18,222 nucleotides of DNA from Galactobacter sp. (GCA_022712075.1 JALAHE010000258.1:1-18222); one strand, 5' to 3'; shown: positions 7,152-14,795, numbered from the stretch's first letter. Notes: generated by a model not told the origin, from the letters alone. Numbers and translations are program-made.

Positions 7152-8074
7152 TCGCGTGCATCACCCCCGCCCCCGCGCTGGACGCGACGATCGCGGTGGG
7201 CACCCTGGACCTCGGCGAGAGTCTGCGCGTCCCTGCGGCGACCGTGCGCGCTGGGGGCAAGGGCATCAACGTGGCGCGCATCCTGCACGGGGCCGGCCAC
7301 GAGGTCCTCTCCGTGTCGACGCGCGGCGGCGAGGCCGGCCGCCGGCTCTCCGCCGAGCTGGAAGCGGCCGGCGTGCCCTGCGCGTGGGTCGAGTCAGCCG
7401 CCGAGACCCGTTCGAGCACCGCCCTCGTGGAGGACTCGGGGCGCACCACCGTGCTCAACGAATACGCGCCGGCCCTGGGCGGGCCCGAGTGGGAGGCGTG
7501 GGACGCCGCCGTGGCGCGGGCCGCGGGGGAGGCCCGCGCGGCGACGATCTCCGGTTCCTGGCCGGCCGGGGCAAGCGCCTCCCGGCTGACGAGCGCCGTC
7601 CGGGCGCTCAAGGCCGCCGGCGTCTACACCGTCGTCGACACCTCCGGGCCGCTGCTTCTCGCCGCGGCCGAGGCCGGGGCGGACCTGCTCAAGCCGAATC
7701 TCGAGGAGCTGCTCGCCGCCACGGGCGCCGCCACGGCCGAGGAGGGGGTCGCGGCGCTGCTCGCGCTCGGCGCCGGTTCGGTTCTGCTCTCCCGCGGAGC
7801 CGAGGGTATGAGCCATCACACGCGAGCCGACCCCGTCGGGATCCGCGCGAGCCTCGGCGTTGAGCTGCGCGGCAATCCAACGGGGGCTGGAGACGCCGGC
7901 GTGGCCGGCTGGCTCAGCGTCGCCGGCCGGCTCGGCGCGGCGCCCGAGGGCGCCGACCGCGAGCTGGCGCTGCGCACCGCCGTCGCGTGGTCGGCCTCGG
8001 CCGTTCAGGCGCCCGTTGCCGGTCAGCTAGGGCCCGACGCCGCCGCCTTCCTCGGGCGCGTGAGCTTCGCCTGA
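7148..8074 (+). CDS. PfkB-family kinase, probable tagatose-6-phosphate kinase
   Basis: The 308-residue protein belongs to the LacC/FruK branch of the PfkB family. It begins ITPAPALDATI, has the substrate-lid glycine motif GGKGINVAR (36-44), KPNLEEL (182-188) and the anion-hole and catalytic motif GNPTGAGDAGVAG with base D249. In this gene order it should phosphorylate tagatose-6-P at C1 to give tagatose-1,6-bisphosphate. Fructose-1-P or fructose-6-P kinase activity cannot be excluded by sequence. The GTG start overlaps the ROK stop in a GTGA arrangement and is preceded by AGGAGG, so translation is coupled. The frame stays open far upstream, but only because of high GC. Confidence 0.82.
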   Translation: MIACITPAPALDATIAVGTLDLGESLRVPAATVRAGGKGINVARILHGAGHEVLSVSTRGGEAGRRLSAELEAAGVPCAWVESAAETRSSTALVEDSGRTTVLNEYAPALGGPEWEAWDAAVARAAGEARAATISGSWPAGASASRLTSAVRALKAAGVYTVVDTSGPLLLAAAEAGADLLKPNLEELLAATGAATAEEGVAALLALGAGSVLLSRGAEGMSHHTRADPVGIRASLGVELRGNPTGAGDAGVAGWLSVAGRLGAAPEGADRELALRTAVAWSASAVQAPVAGQLGPDAAAFLGRVSFA

Positions 8075-8313
8075 GGGCCGAGCCGCCTGAGCGGCGGCGC
8101 CCGAGCCCACGTCCCGGGCGTGCGGCCCTCGCCGGAGGCGGTGCGCCCGCCCTGGGTGGCACCCGGCTCCGGGGCCCGAGCCGTCACCCGGCACCGGAAC
8201 CCGATCCGGCGCCGTCGCCGGCCCGGCCCACCTGGCCCGGCACCCGGCCCGGGCCGACCGCCTTGTCTTCACCCGCCGTCGTTCACTCACGAACCCATCG
8301 AGAAGGAGCCAGC
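8075..8313. other. 239-bp GC-rich spacer between pfkB-type kinase and aldolase
   Basis: No gene is seen. A small GCCGC-CTGA-GCGGC hairpin (8082-8095) follows the kinase stop. CACCCGGC occurs three times (8160, 8185, 8241), and CGGCCCGGGCCG (8245-8256) is a perfect 12-nt palindrome. The spacer breaks the otherwise overlapping operon and could hold an attenuator or a second promoter; neither is clear. Confidence 0.5.
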
Positions 8314-9150
8314 ATGCCCCTCGTTTCAACCTCAGAGCTCATCGCGGAGGCCGTCGCGGCCGGCCGCGGCCTGCCCGCCTTCAACGTCATCCACCTCGAG
8401 TCGGCCGAGGCGATCCTCGGCGGCGCGGCGGACGCCGGCCTCCCAGTGATTCTGCAGATCTCGGAGAACGCCGTGAAGTACCACGGCGGCCTCGCGCCCA
8501 TCGCGGAGGCGAGCCGGGCCGCCGCCGAGGCCTCCCCGGCCCGCGCGGCCCTGCACCTCGACCATGCCATGGACCCCGCGCTCGTGCGCGAGGCGCTCGG
8601 CTTGGGCTTCGGCTCGATCATGTTCGACGCGGCGCACCTGCCGGACGAGGAGAACCGCACCCTCACGGCCCAGATCACGCGCGAGGCGCACGCGGTGGGC
8701 GTGTTCGTGGAGGCGGAGCTCGGCGAGGTGGGCGGCAAGGACGGCGCCCACGCGCCGGGCGTGCGCACCGACCCGGACGATGCCGCGCGCTTCGTCGCCG
8801 ACACGGGCGGTGACGCCCGCGCGGTGGCCGTGGGCTCCTCGCACGCCATGACGCAGAGGACCGCGGCGCTGGACCTGGACCTGATCGGCCGCCTGCACGC
8901 CGCCGTGCCCGTGCCGCTCGTGCTGCACGGCTCCTCCGGCGTGGCCGACGAGCTGCTGCAGCGCGCGGTCGCTGCGGGTATGCGCAAGATCAACGTGTCC
9001 ACGCACCTGAACAAGGTCTTCACCGCCGCTGTGCGCGAGGTGCTTGAAGCCAATCCCGAGCTCGTCGACTCGCGCAAGTACCTGGGTCCGGCGCGCGAGG
9101 CCATGCGGGCCGAGGTGGCGCGGCTGGCCGCAGTGATCACCAGCCCCTGA
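8314..9150 (+). CDS. Class II tagatose/fructose-bisphosphate aldolase (GatY/KbaY-like)
   Basis: The 278-residue enzyme has the size and motifs of zinc-dependent class II aldolases. PAFNV lies at 21-25. LHLDH (80-84) carries the catalytic D83 and zinc ligand H84. EAELGEVGG (133-141) follows, then GSSHAM with H177 (GTxHG in many relatives), LHGSSG with H205, and KINVST (225-230). Shorter class II members of this type (GatY, KbaY) cleave tagatose-1,6-bisphosphate to glycerone phosphate and glyceraldehyde-3-phosphate, the last step of the inferred pathway. AAGGAG (8303-8308) fixes the ATG. Fructose-1,6-bisphosphate remains a possible substrate. It is followed by a short hairpin and the promoter region of the transport genes. 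Confidence 0.88.
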   Translation: MPLVSTSELIAEAVAAGRGLPAFNVIHLESAEAILGGAADAGLPVILQISENAVKYHGGLAPIAEASRAAAEASPARAALHLDHAMDPALVREALGLGFGSIMFDAAHLPDEENRTLTAQITREAHAVGVFVEAELGEVGGKDGAHAPGVRTDPDDAARFVADTGGDARAVAVGSSHAMTQRTAALDLDLIGRLHAAVPVPLVLHGSSGVADELLQRAVAAGMRKINVSTHLNKVFTAAVREVLEANPELVDSRKYLGPAREAMRAEVARLAAVITSP

Positions 9151-9164
9151 GCGGCCAACCGCTC
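9149..9164 (+). terminator. Short hairpin at the end of the aldolase gene
   Basis: GAGCGG-CCAA-CCGCTC forms a perfect 6-bp stem that begins within the stop codon. Just beyond it TCACGGCCGTGA (9173-9184) is a perfect palindrome. A weak or attenuating terminator is plausible; there is no T-run. Confidence 0.35.
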
Positions 9165-9224
9165 CTCGCAGATCACGGCCGTGAAACAAGTATGTGAGGA
9201 GTGTAAACAATCTCGGATTTCCTC

Positions 9225-9254
9225 TTGACGTGACGCAGGACACCCACAATGATG
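9225..9254 (+). promoter_or_regulatory. Promoter of the sugar ABC transporter genes
   Basis: TTGACG (9225-9230) and AATGAT (9249-9254) are 18 nt apart and lie about 95 bp before the solute-binding protein start. The -35 is near consensus and the -10 matches at four of six positions. Transcription would begin near 9261. Confidence 0.55.
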
Positions 9255-9269
9255 ATCATACTTGCAACT

Positions 9270-9285
9270 GTGTGAGCGATAACAC
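9270..9285. promoter_or_regulatory. lac-operator-like site (LacI family) before the binding protein
   Basis: GTGTGAGCGATAACAC is symmetric at 12 of 16 positions around a central CG and closely resembles the lac operator core TTGTGAGCGGATAACAA. It lies about 10-25 nt downstream of the predicted transcription start, a typical repressor position. No LacI-family gene is in the window. Confidence 0.5.
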
Positions 9286-9348
9286 TGCTAAAACATCACT
9301 TCCGCGCACACCGTCGGATCGAATGATCTTTCGGGGAGAGAGTCCACC

Positions 9349-10656
9349 ATGATGAAGAAGACCTGGCGCACCAGCGCACTGGCCATCGGCGCCATCGGCG
9401 CCATGGCGCTGTCCTCCTGCGGTTTCTCCGGCGGCAGCGGGGGCTCCAGCTCCTCGGGCGCCGCGGGCGGCTCCTCCTCCGGCGCGGCCGGCGGCGAGTC
9501 CGTCAGCCTCAACATGCTGGTGCCGACCTACTCGGACACCAAGACCAGCGTTGACGGCGTGGGCACCAAGGCCCGCTGGGAGAAGATCGTCGCCGACTTC
9601 CAGGCGAAGAACCCCAGCATCAAGATCACGCTGCAGGTCGAGTCGTGGGAGAACCTGGAGACCGTCCTCAAGACGAAGATCCAGGGCAACCAGGCCCCGG
9701 ACATCTACAACGGCGGCGCCATCTCCGGCTTCGTTGCCGACGATCTCCTGGCCAAGGCCGACGAGATCACCTCCCCGGAGACCCTTGCCAACTTCCAGGA
9801 CACCTTCAACGACAACGAGAAGGTGGGCGGCACGCAGTACGGCCTCCCGCTCATCGCCTCCGCGCGTGCGCTCTTCTACAACAAGGCCCTCCTCAAGGAG
9901 GCCGGCGTTGAGGTTCCCAAGACCTGGGACGAGCTCCTGACCGCCGCCAAGGCCGTCAAGGGCAAGACCGGCAACCCGGGCTACGGCATGCCGCTCGGCT
10001 CCGAGGAGGCCCAGGCCGAGGCCATGATCTGGTCGCTCGGCGCCGGTGGCGGCTTCGGCACCGAGTCCGAGATCACGGTCGACACCCCGCAGAACCTCGA
10101 GGCGTTCAACGAGATGAAGAAGTTCATCGACGCCGGCGTGACCCAGTCCAACCCGGGCTCCACGCAGCGCACCCCCATGATGTCCGGCTTTGTCCAGGGC
10201 AAGATGGGCTTCGTCTACGCCCTCCCGCCGACGGTGGCGCAGATCAAGAAGGAGAACCCGAAGCTCGACTACGGGATCGCCCAGCCCGCCACCAAGGACG
10301 GCTCGGCCGTGACCCTGGGTGTCGCCGACCGCCTCGCCTCCTTCTCCAAGGACCAGGCCAAGAAGGACGCCGTGAAGAAGTTCATGGACTACTTCTTCTC
10401 CGATGACGTCTACCTCGGCTTCGTCAAGGGCGAGTCCTTCCTGCCGACCACCAAGTCCGGCGCCACCGCGATGTCCTCCGACGAGACGCTCAAGCCCTTC
10501 CTCGAGCTGCTGCCGAGCGCAAAGTTCTACCCGACCACCAACCCGGCCTGGGCCGCCACCGACGGCGCCCTGAAGTCGCTGACGGGTCAGATCGAGAAGT
10601 CTCCCGCAGCGGACGTGCTCAAGCAGATCCAGGCGAAGGCCGACGCCGCCTCCTGA
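9349..10656 (+). CDS. ABC sugar-binding lipoprotein (family 1 extracellular solute-binding)
   Basis: The 435-residue precursor has a lipoprotein signal: MKK positive start, hydrophobic core, and a lipobox ending in ALSSC with lipidated C24. A Gly/Ser tether of about 25 residues follows. The mature part reads like a family 1 sugar-binding protein, with ARWEKIVADFQAKNPSIKI, then APDIYNGG, then ALFYNKALLKEAGVEVPKTWDEL, the conserved hinge and sugar-site regions. It would sit on the outer face of the membrane and deliver an amino sugar or oligosaccharide to the two permeases that follow. GGGGAG (9333-9338) precedes two adjacent ATGs, and the first is used. Two strong hairpins separate it from the permease genes, which commonly raises binding-protein levels. 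Confidence 0.9.
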   Translation: MMKKTWRTSALAIGAIGAMALSSCGFSGGSGGSSSSGAAGGSSSGAAGGESVSLNMLVPTYSDTKTSVDGVGTKARWEKIVADFQAKNPSIKITLQVESWENLETVLKTKIQGNQAPDIYNGGAISGFVADDLLAKADEITSPETLANFQDTFNDNEKVGGTQYGLPLIASARALFYNKALLKEAGVEVPKTWDELLTAAKAVKGKTGNPGYGMPLGSEEAQAEAMIWSLGAGGGFGTESEITVDTPQNLEAFNEMKKFIDAGVTQSNPGSTQRTPMMSGFVQGKMGFVYALPPTVAQIKKENPKLDYGIAQPATKDGSAVTLGVADRLASFSKDQAKKDAVKKFMDYFFSDDVYLGFVKGESFLPTTKSGATAMSSDETLKPFLELLPSAKFYPTTNPAWAATDGALKSLTGQIEKSPAADVLKQIQAKADAAS

Positions 10657-10664
10657 TCACGCTC

Positions 10665-10692
10665 GGGTGCCCCGGCCCCCGCTGGGGCACCC
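10665..10692 (+). terminator. First of two tandem hairpins after the binding-protein gene
   Basis: GGGTGCCCC (10665-10673) pairs with GGGGCACCC (10684-10692) across a 10-nt loop, 8 bp past the stop. It lacks a T-run and probably acts as a 3' stabilising or partial termination hairpin inside the transport operon. Confidence 0.55.
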
Positions 10693-10696
10693 ACCC

Positions 10697-10730
10697 GGCG
10701 CCGCGCGTTCCCTCCCGGACGCGCGGCGCC
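10697..10730 (+). terminator. Second tandem hairpin after the binding-protein gene
   Basis: GGCGCCGCGCGT (10697-10708) pairs perfectly with ACGCGCGGCGCC (10719-10730) over a 10-nt loop. It begins 4 bp after the first hairpin and ends 33 bp before the permease ATG. Confidence 0.55.
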
Positions 10731-10763
10731 TCCCCTTAGCACTCACGCGCCCCTGGAGAACCC

Positions 10764-11726
10764 ATGACCATCATTCCCGTGCCAAGCCAAGGGAAGGTGC
10801 CCAAGCGGCGTCGTGCCTTGAATGGCGAGAGCTTCCTGCAGGCCCTGCCGTGGCTTGCCCCGGCGATCATCCTCATCCTCGTGGTGGTGGTTTTCCCCGC
10901 CGGCTACATGATCTTCAACTCGCTGCGGAAGATTTCCCAGGCCGGCCTCGACAAGGGCTGGGCCGTCCCGGGCAAGAAGGACCCCGATTGGGGCATCTTC
11001 TCCAACTTCGGCCACATCTTCACCGACCCGAACCTGCCGCGGATCCTGTGGAACTCGCTCGTGTGGGTGGTCGTGGTCGTGACGCTCACGGTGATCATTT
11101 CCCTCGTGCTGGCCCAGTTCCTCTCCAAGCCGTTCCCTGGCCGCCGCCTCGTGCGCATGGCCGTGGTCATCCCGTGGGCCGCCTCCGTGGTCATGACCAC
11201 CACGGTCTTCTACTACTCCCTCGACCCGAACTACGGCCCCTTCAACCTCTTGTTGGAGCGCTTCGGCCTGGTCGGCGGCGAGGGCATCGGCTTCACGAAG
11301 GACCCGGCGCTCGCGCTCGGTGCTGCCATGGTTGTTGCCGTCTTCGTCTCGCTCCCCTTCACGATCTACACCCTGCTGGCCGGCGTGCAGTCGGTCCCGG
11401 CGGACACCATCGAGGCGGCCAAGATGGACGGCGCGGGTCGCCTGCGCACCTACTTCTCGGTGATCCTGCCGCAGCTGCGCGGCTCGCTCGCCGTGGCGGT
11501 GCTGATCAACATCATCAACGTCTTCAACAACCTGCCGATCCTGCGCGTCATGACGGGTGATCTCCCCGGCTACGAGTCGGACACGCTCCTGCCCTACATC
11601 TTCAAGGTCATGCAGGACGACCAGCGCATCGACTGGGCCTCGGCGCTCTCGGTGCTCAACTTCGCCGTCGTCGCCGTGATCGTGGTCATCTACGTCCGCG
11701 TCGTCAAGCCCCTGAAGGAGGTCTGA
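10764..11726 (+). CDS. ABC sugar transporter permease (MalF/UgpA type)
   Basis: The 320-residue integral membrane protein has six or more hydrophobic segments, starting after a basic cytoplasmic N-terminus (KVPKRRR). It carries the ATPase-docking EAA loop as EAAKMDGAGRLRTYFSVILP (about 217-236). Its pairing with the next gene and the preceding lipoprotein defines a CUT1-type carbohydrate importer. TGGAG lies 5 nt before the ATG. Its stop codon is 3 bp before the next start, with the ribosome binding site of the second permease inside its last codons, so the two are translated together. No ATP-binding subunit follows. Confidence 0.92.
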   Translation: MTIIPVPSQGKVPKRRRALNGESFLQALPWLAPAIILILVVVVFPAGYMIFNSLRKISQAGLDKGWAVPGKKDPDWGIFSNFGHIFTDPNLPRILWNSLVWVVVVVTLTVIISLVLAQFLSKPFPGRRLVRMAVVIPWAASVVMTTTVFYYSLDPNYGPFNLLLERFGLVGGEGIGFTKDPALALGAAMVVAVFVSLPFTIYTLLAGVQSVPADTIEAAKMDGAGRLRTYFSVILPQLRGSLAVAVLINIINVFNNLPILRVMTGDLPGYESDTLLPYIFKVMQDDQRIDWASALSVLNFAVVAVIVVIYVRVVKPLKEV

Positions 11727-11729
11727 GCC

Positions 11730-12587
11730 ATGGCGTTCCTTGCCGTCGAAGACCAGGCCACCAAGGGCCGCGTCATCGGGCGCATGGTGATCGGCCTGAT
11801 CATCGCGCTCGTCTTCCTGATCCCCTACGTGGTGATGTTCCTCGGGTCCGTGAAGACCAAGGAGGAGATCCTCTCCTACGACTCGCAGTTCCTGCCGCGG
11901 GACGGCTGGCAGTGGCAGAACTACACCGAGATGTGGTCCACGCCAGAGACCCCGCTGCCGTTCAACATGGCCTCCACCATCATCATCTCGGTGGCGGCGA
12001 CCCTGCTCGTGCTGCTCGTGGCGATGCCGGCGGCCTACTACACCGCGCGCTTCCGCTTCCCCGGCCGCATGGCCTTCATGGCCCTCGTGATCCTCACGCA
12101 GATGCTGCAGCCGGCCATCCTGACGACCGGCCTCTTCAAGGAGATGCTGCTCTTCAACCTGGCCGACACGTGGCTCGCGATGATCCTCATCAACGCCGCG
12201 TTCAACCTGGCCTTCGCCACGTGGATGATGCACTCCTTCTTCGCCGCGGTGCCCAAGGAGGTGGACGAGGCGGCGCAGCTGGACGGCGCCGGCAAGTTCC
12301 GCACGCTGTTCAAGGTGAACCTGCCCCTTGTGTGGCCCGGCATCGTGACCGCCGTGATCTTCACCTTCGTCTCGGCGTGGAACGAGTTCGCGGCCTCGCT
12401 CGTGATCCTCTCCACCGCGGAGAACCAGCCGCTCTCGGTGGCGCTGACCAAGTTCATCGGCCAGTACGCCACGAGCTGGCAGTTCGTCTTTGCCGTCTCG
12501 ATCGTCTCGATCATCCCGGTGGTGATCCTCTTCTTCTTCATCGAGAAGCGGCTCATCGGCGGCCTCACCGCCGGCTCGGTCAAGTAG
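11730..12587 (+). CDS. ABC sugar transporter permease (MalG/UgpE type)
   Basis: The 285-residue protein is the second membrane subunit of the importer. It has about six hydrophobic segments, a periplasm-facing loop after the first one containing WQNYTEMW, and the EAA loop EAAQLDGAGKFRTLFKVNLP (about 180-199). MalG-type proteins end with a short basic C-terminus, as here (EKRLIGGLTAGSVK). AAGGAGGT immediately upstream gives a near-perfect ribosome binding site. After its stop comes a 180-bp gap with a large palindrome and then the regulator gene. Confidence 0.92.
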   Translation: MAFLAVEDQATKGRVIGRMVIGLIIALVFLIPYVVMFLGSVKTKEEILSYDSQFLPRDGWQWQNYTEMWSTPETPLPFNMASTIIISVAATLLVLLVAMPAAYYTARFRFPGRMAFMALVILTQMLQPAILTTGLFKEMLLFNLADTWLAMILINAAFNLAFATWMMHSFFAAVPKEVDEAAQLDGAGKFRTLFKVNLPLVWPGIVTAVIFTFVSAWNEFAASLVILSTAENQPLSVALTKFIGQYATSWQFVFAVSIVSIIPVVILFFFIEKRLIGGLTAGSVK

Positions 12588-12663
12588 GCCGAGGCCCCGA
12601 GGCAGGCGGCGATGCACAGCATCCCGTCACCTCCCCCGGGACGGCCGCCGGGTGGAGAAAAGC

Positions 12664-12669
12664 TAGAGT
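12664..12669 (+). promoter_or_regulatory. Possible -10 box for the DeoR-type regulator gene
   Basis: TAGAGT fits the TAnnnT -10 pattern and lies just before the 30-nt palindrome at 12678-12707, which would then fall at the very start of the transcript. There is no clear -35, so the call is weak. Confidence 0.3.
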
Positions 12670-12677
12670 GGGTGGCC

Positions 12678-12707
12678 GTGTGGGCTCGCGCTAGCGCGGG
12701 CCCACAC
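12678..12707. promoter_or_regulatory. 30-nt near-perfect palindrome before the regulator gene
   Basis: GTGTGGGC (12678-12685) and GCCCACAC (12700-12707) flank the perfect 12-mer CGCGCTAGCGCG (12687-12698), with one mismatched pair between. So 28 of 30 bases are symmetric. It lies 90 bp after the permease stop and 60 bp before the regulator GTG. It may be the end of the transport operon transcript, or the autoregulatory operator of the DeoR protein. Confidence 0.5.
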
Positions 12708-12767
12708 CCGCACCCGGCCGGCGTCACGGCCGCATCAGGAGCACGGATCAAGCGAAGGAGGGGCGGT

Positions 12768-13577
12768 GTGAATCGCTCGGAACGCAGCAACATCATCCTG
12801 GCCACGCTGGCCCGGGAGGGCTCCGTGGACGTGGTGCGCCTCGTCGAGGAGCGCTCCGTCTCCCCGGCCACGGGCCGCCGCGACCTCGTCGGCCTGGCCG
12901 AGCGCCAGCTCCTGGTCCGCACGCACGGCGGCGCCACGCGCGGTTCCCTCGCCTACGACCTCCCCGAGCGCTACCGCTTGGACGACGACGGCGCCAAGCG
13001 GGCCATCGCTTCGCTCGCTAGTTCGTTGGTCAGCCGCGGCATGGTGGTGGGCCTCTCCGGCGGCAGCACCACCGACATGCTGGCGCAGATGCTCGGCATG
13101 CGTGCCGATCTGCGCGACGACACTGGCCGCGCGGCCCTCACCGTCGTCACCAACTCCGTGAACATCGCCTCGACGCTCGCCGTGCGCCCCCACATCAAGG
13201 TGGTCGTCTCCGGCGGCGTCATGCACCCGCACTCCTACGAACTCGTTGGCCCCTTCGCCGAGGCGACGCTGAGCCAGCTCACGTGTGACATCTCCTTCAT
13301 TGGCGTCAACGGCATCTCCGAGGACGGCACCTTCTCCGTGGATGAGGAGTCGGAGGCCGTCGTCAACGCGCTCATCGCGCGGCGCGCGCGGCGCGCCTAT
13401 GTGGTGGCCGACGGCGGGAAGCTGGGGGAGAGCGCGTTTGCCACCCTCCCTGCCGTCCCCGGCCTGGGCCTCATCACCGACGACGCGGCGCCGGCCGGCA
13501 TGGTCTCGGCGCTGCGCGAGGCGGGCACGGAGGTCAACGTCGCCGTGGCCGCGACCGCCCTGCACGCCACGGCCTGA
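12768..13577 (+). CDS. DeoR/GlpR-family sugar-responsive transcriptional regulator
   Basis: The 269-residue protein has an N-terminal winged helix-turn-helix (about 5-56) ending in the family hallmark GRRDLVGLAERQLLVRTHGGA. A DeoRC sensor domain follows, with GGSTTDML (98-105), VVTNSVNIAS, VVSGGVM, and a C-terminal FIGVNGISEDGTFSVDEESE and YVVADGGKLG, the sugar-phosphate pocket regions. Such regulators usually repress sugar catabolic operons and are released by a phosphorylated intermediate, here plausibly tagatose-6-P or galactosamine-6-P. The GTG start is chosen because AAGGAGG lies 6 nt upstream; the frame is open further up without a binding site. It is probably the local regulator of the agaS operon. 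It converges on nagA. Confidence 0.88.
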   Translation: MNRSERSNIILATLAREGSVDVVRLVEERSVSPATGRRDLVGLAERQLLVRTHGGATRGSLAYDLPERYRLDDDGAKRAIASLASSLVSRGMVVGLSGGSTTDMLAQMLGMRADLRDDTGRAALTVVTNSVNIASTLAVRPHIKVVVSGGVMHPHSYELVGPFAEATLSQLTCDISFIGVNGISEDGTFSVDEESEAVVNALIARRARRAYVVADGGKLGESAFATLPAVPGLGLITDDAAPAGMVSALREAGTEVNVAVAATALHATA

Positions 13578-13635
13578 GCGCGCGCCGACCCGGACCAGCG
13601 CCCGAGCGCGCGCCGACCTGCGTCGCGCGCCGACC
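13576..13635. repeat. Three short direct repeats between deoR-type gene and nagA
   Basis: GAGCGCGCGCCGACC occurs at 13576-13590 and 13604-13618, and its last 12 bases recur at 13624-13635. The first copy includes the regulator stop codon. The gap (13578-13661) has no palindromic terminator like the other two convergent junctions. Confidence 0.45.
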
Positions 13636-13661
13636 GCCGCCCCGCCGGGGCGAGCAAGACC

Positions 13662-14795
13662 TCAGGCGGCGACGGCCGCGCCCGAGCCGTCCACGAGGAA
13701 CGGATCGATCCGCGCGCCCACCGCGGGGAAGGCCGGAAGCGACATGGCGCGGGCCGGAGTGAGGGTTGCTGCCGCCACGGCGTCCGCCACCGAGACGCCG
13801 CAGCCCACGGTGCGCAGCACCGCCTCGTCCATCGTGAGCGTGGAACCGGCGATCGAGCCGCCCTCGCGCAGGCGGGCCACGCCCTCAAGCACGTCAACGG
13901 CCAGCTCGCCGAGCATGTACTCGCCGTCGGAACAGCCGGTGGCGCTCATGGCGTCGGTGATGAGGGCGACCCGGCCCGGCGCCGCAGCAAAGAGCGTGCG
14001 GATGAGCGTGGGCGCCACGTGCACCAGATCGGCGATGAGCTCGAGGGTGACGTGCGGGGAATCCAGGGCGGCGCCGAGCGGCCCCGGCTCGCGGTGGTGC
14101 AGGCCGGGCATGCCGTTGAAGGCATGCGTGAGCACCGAGGCGCCGGCGTCGAAGGCGGCCATGGCGACATCGCGCGTGCAGGAGGTGTGGCCAACGGCCA
14201 CGGCGACCCCGCGCTCGGCGAGCCAGCGCGTCGCCGCGAGGCCCTCGTCGTGCTCGGGGGCCAGGGTGATCTGCTTGAGCTCGCCGTCGCAGGCGTCGTA
14301 GAGGCGCTGCACATCGGCGAGGGCGGCGGGGCGCAGGTGCTGCGGCGCGTGCGCCCCCTTGTGGCCGTGATCGAGGAAGGGGCCCTCGAGGTGGATGCCA
14401 ACGAGGGTGTCGGAGGCCTTGACAGCGGCGGCGAGGCGGCTCGCCGCGGCGGCCTCGACGTCCAGCGGATTGGTCACGAGGGAGGCCACCAGCGAGCGCG
14501 TTCCGTGGGCGCGGTGGGCCTGCACGGCGGGGGAGTAGTCGGCCTCGCCGTCGAAGTCCACGGCGGCGGCGCCGTGGCAGTGCTGGTCGACCCATCCGGC
14601 GGTCAGGAGGCGGCCGGCCGCGTCGACCACGGCGGCGTCGCCCCACCCGAGCGAGCGCCAGGTGGCGCCGCGCCCCTCGGCCTCCAGCACGCCGTCGTTC
14701 ACCGCGATCCACTCGTTGCCGGCCGGGGCCGGCAGGGACGCCGGCACCCCCTGAACGCGGTCGAGGCGGCGGGCTGAATGGATGATCTGACGCAC
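13662..14795 (-). CDS. nagA: N-acetylglucosamine-6-phosphate deacetylase
   Basis: The 377-residue amidohydrolase has the full NagA metal and catalytic set: WVDQHCHG (H72, H74), HLEGPFL (E137), VGHTSC (H203), THAFNGMP (H224) and the catalytic ITDAMSATG (D281). It removes acetate from GlcNAc-6-P to give glucosamine-6-P. Here it is also the only deacetylase available for GalNAc-6-P, so dual use is inferred. Start: a GTG at 14795 with AAGGAAG 5 nt upstream is preferred over an in-frame ATG at 14876, which would lie in the nagB promoter and add 27 non-conserved residues. It is divergent from nagB (93-bp gap) and convergent with the DeoR-type gene. Confidence 0.92.
   Translation of the reverse strand: MRQIIHSARRLDRVQGVPASLPAPAGNEWIAVNDGVLEAEGRGATWRSLGWGDAAVVDAAGRLLTAGWVDQHCHGAAAVDFDGEADYSPAVQAHRAHGTRSLVASLVTNPLDVEAAAASRLAAAVKASDTLVGIHLEGPFLDHGHKGAHAPQHLRPAALADVQRLYDACDGELKQITLAPEHDEGLAATRWLAERGVAVAVGHTSCTRDVAMAAFDAGASVLTHAFNGMPGLHHREPGPLGAALDSPHVTLELIADLVHVAPTLIRTLFAAAPGRVALITDAMSATGCSDGEYMLGELAVDVLEGVARLREGGSIAGSTLTMDEAVLRTVGCGVSVADAVAAATLTPARAMSLPAFPAVGARIDPFLVDGSGAAVAA

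Noticed and set aside
5216..7300. A 694-codon minus-strand frame across agaS and the ROK gene
   Set aside because: No start signals or domains, and it spans two well-supported overlapping genes.
9192..9208. CRP/GlxR site (TGTGA-N6-TCACA) before the binding-protein gene
   Set aside because: TGTGA is present, but the second half-site (TAAAC) matches at only three of five positions.
10743..12617. A 624-codon minus-strand frame opposite the permeases
   Set aside because: Extreme His/Asp/Glu/Arg content with no hydrophobic core or motif; it is the complement of membrane-protein codons.
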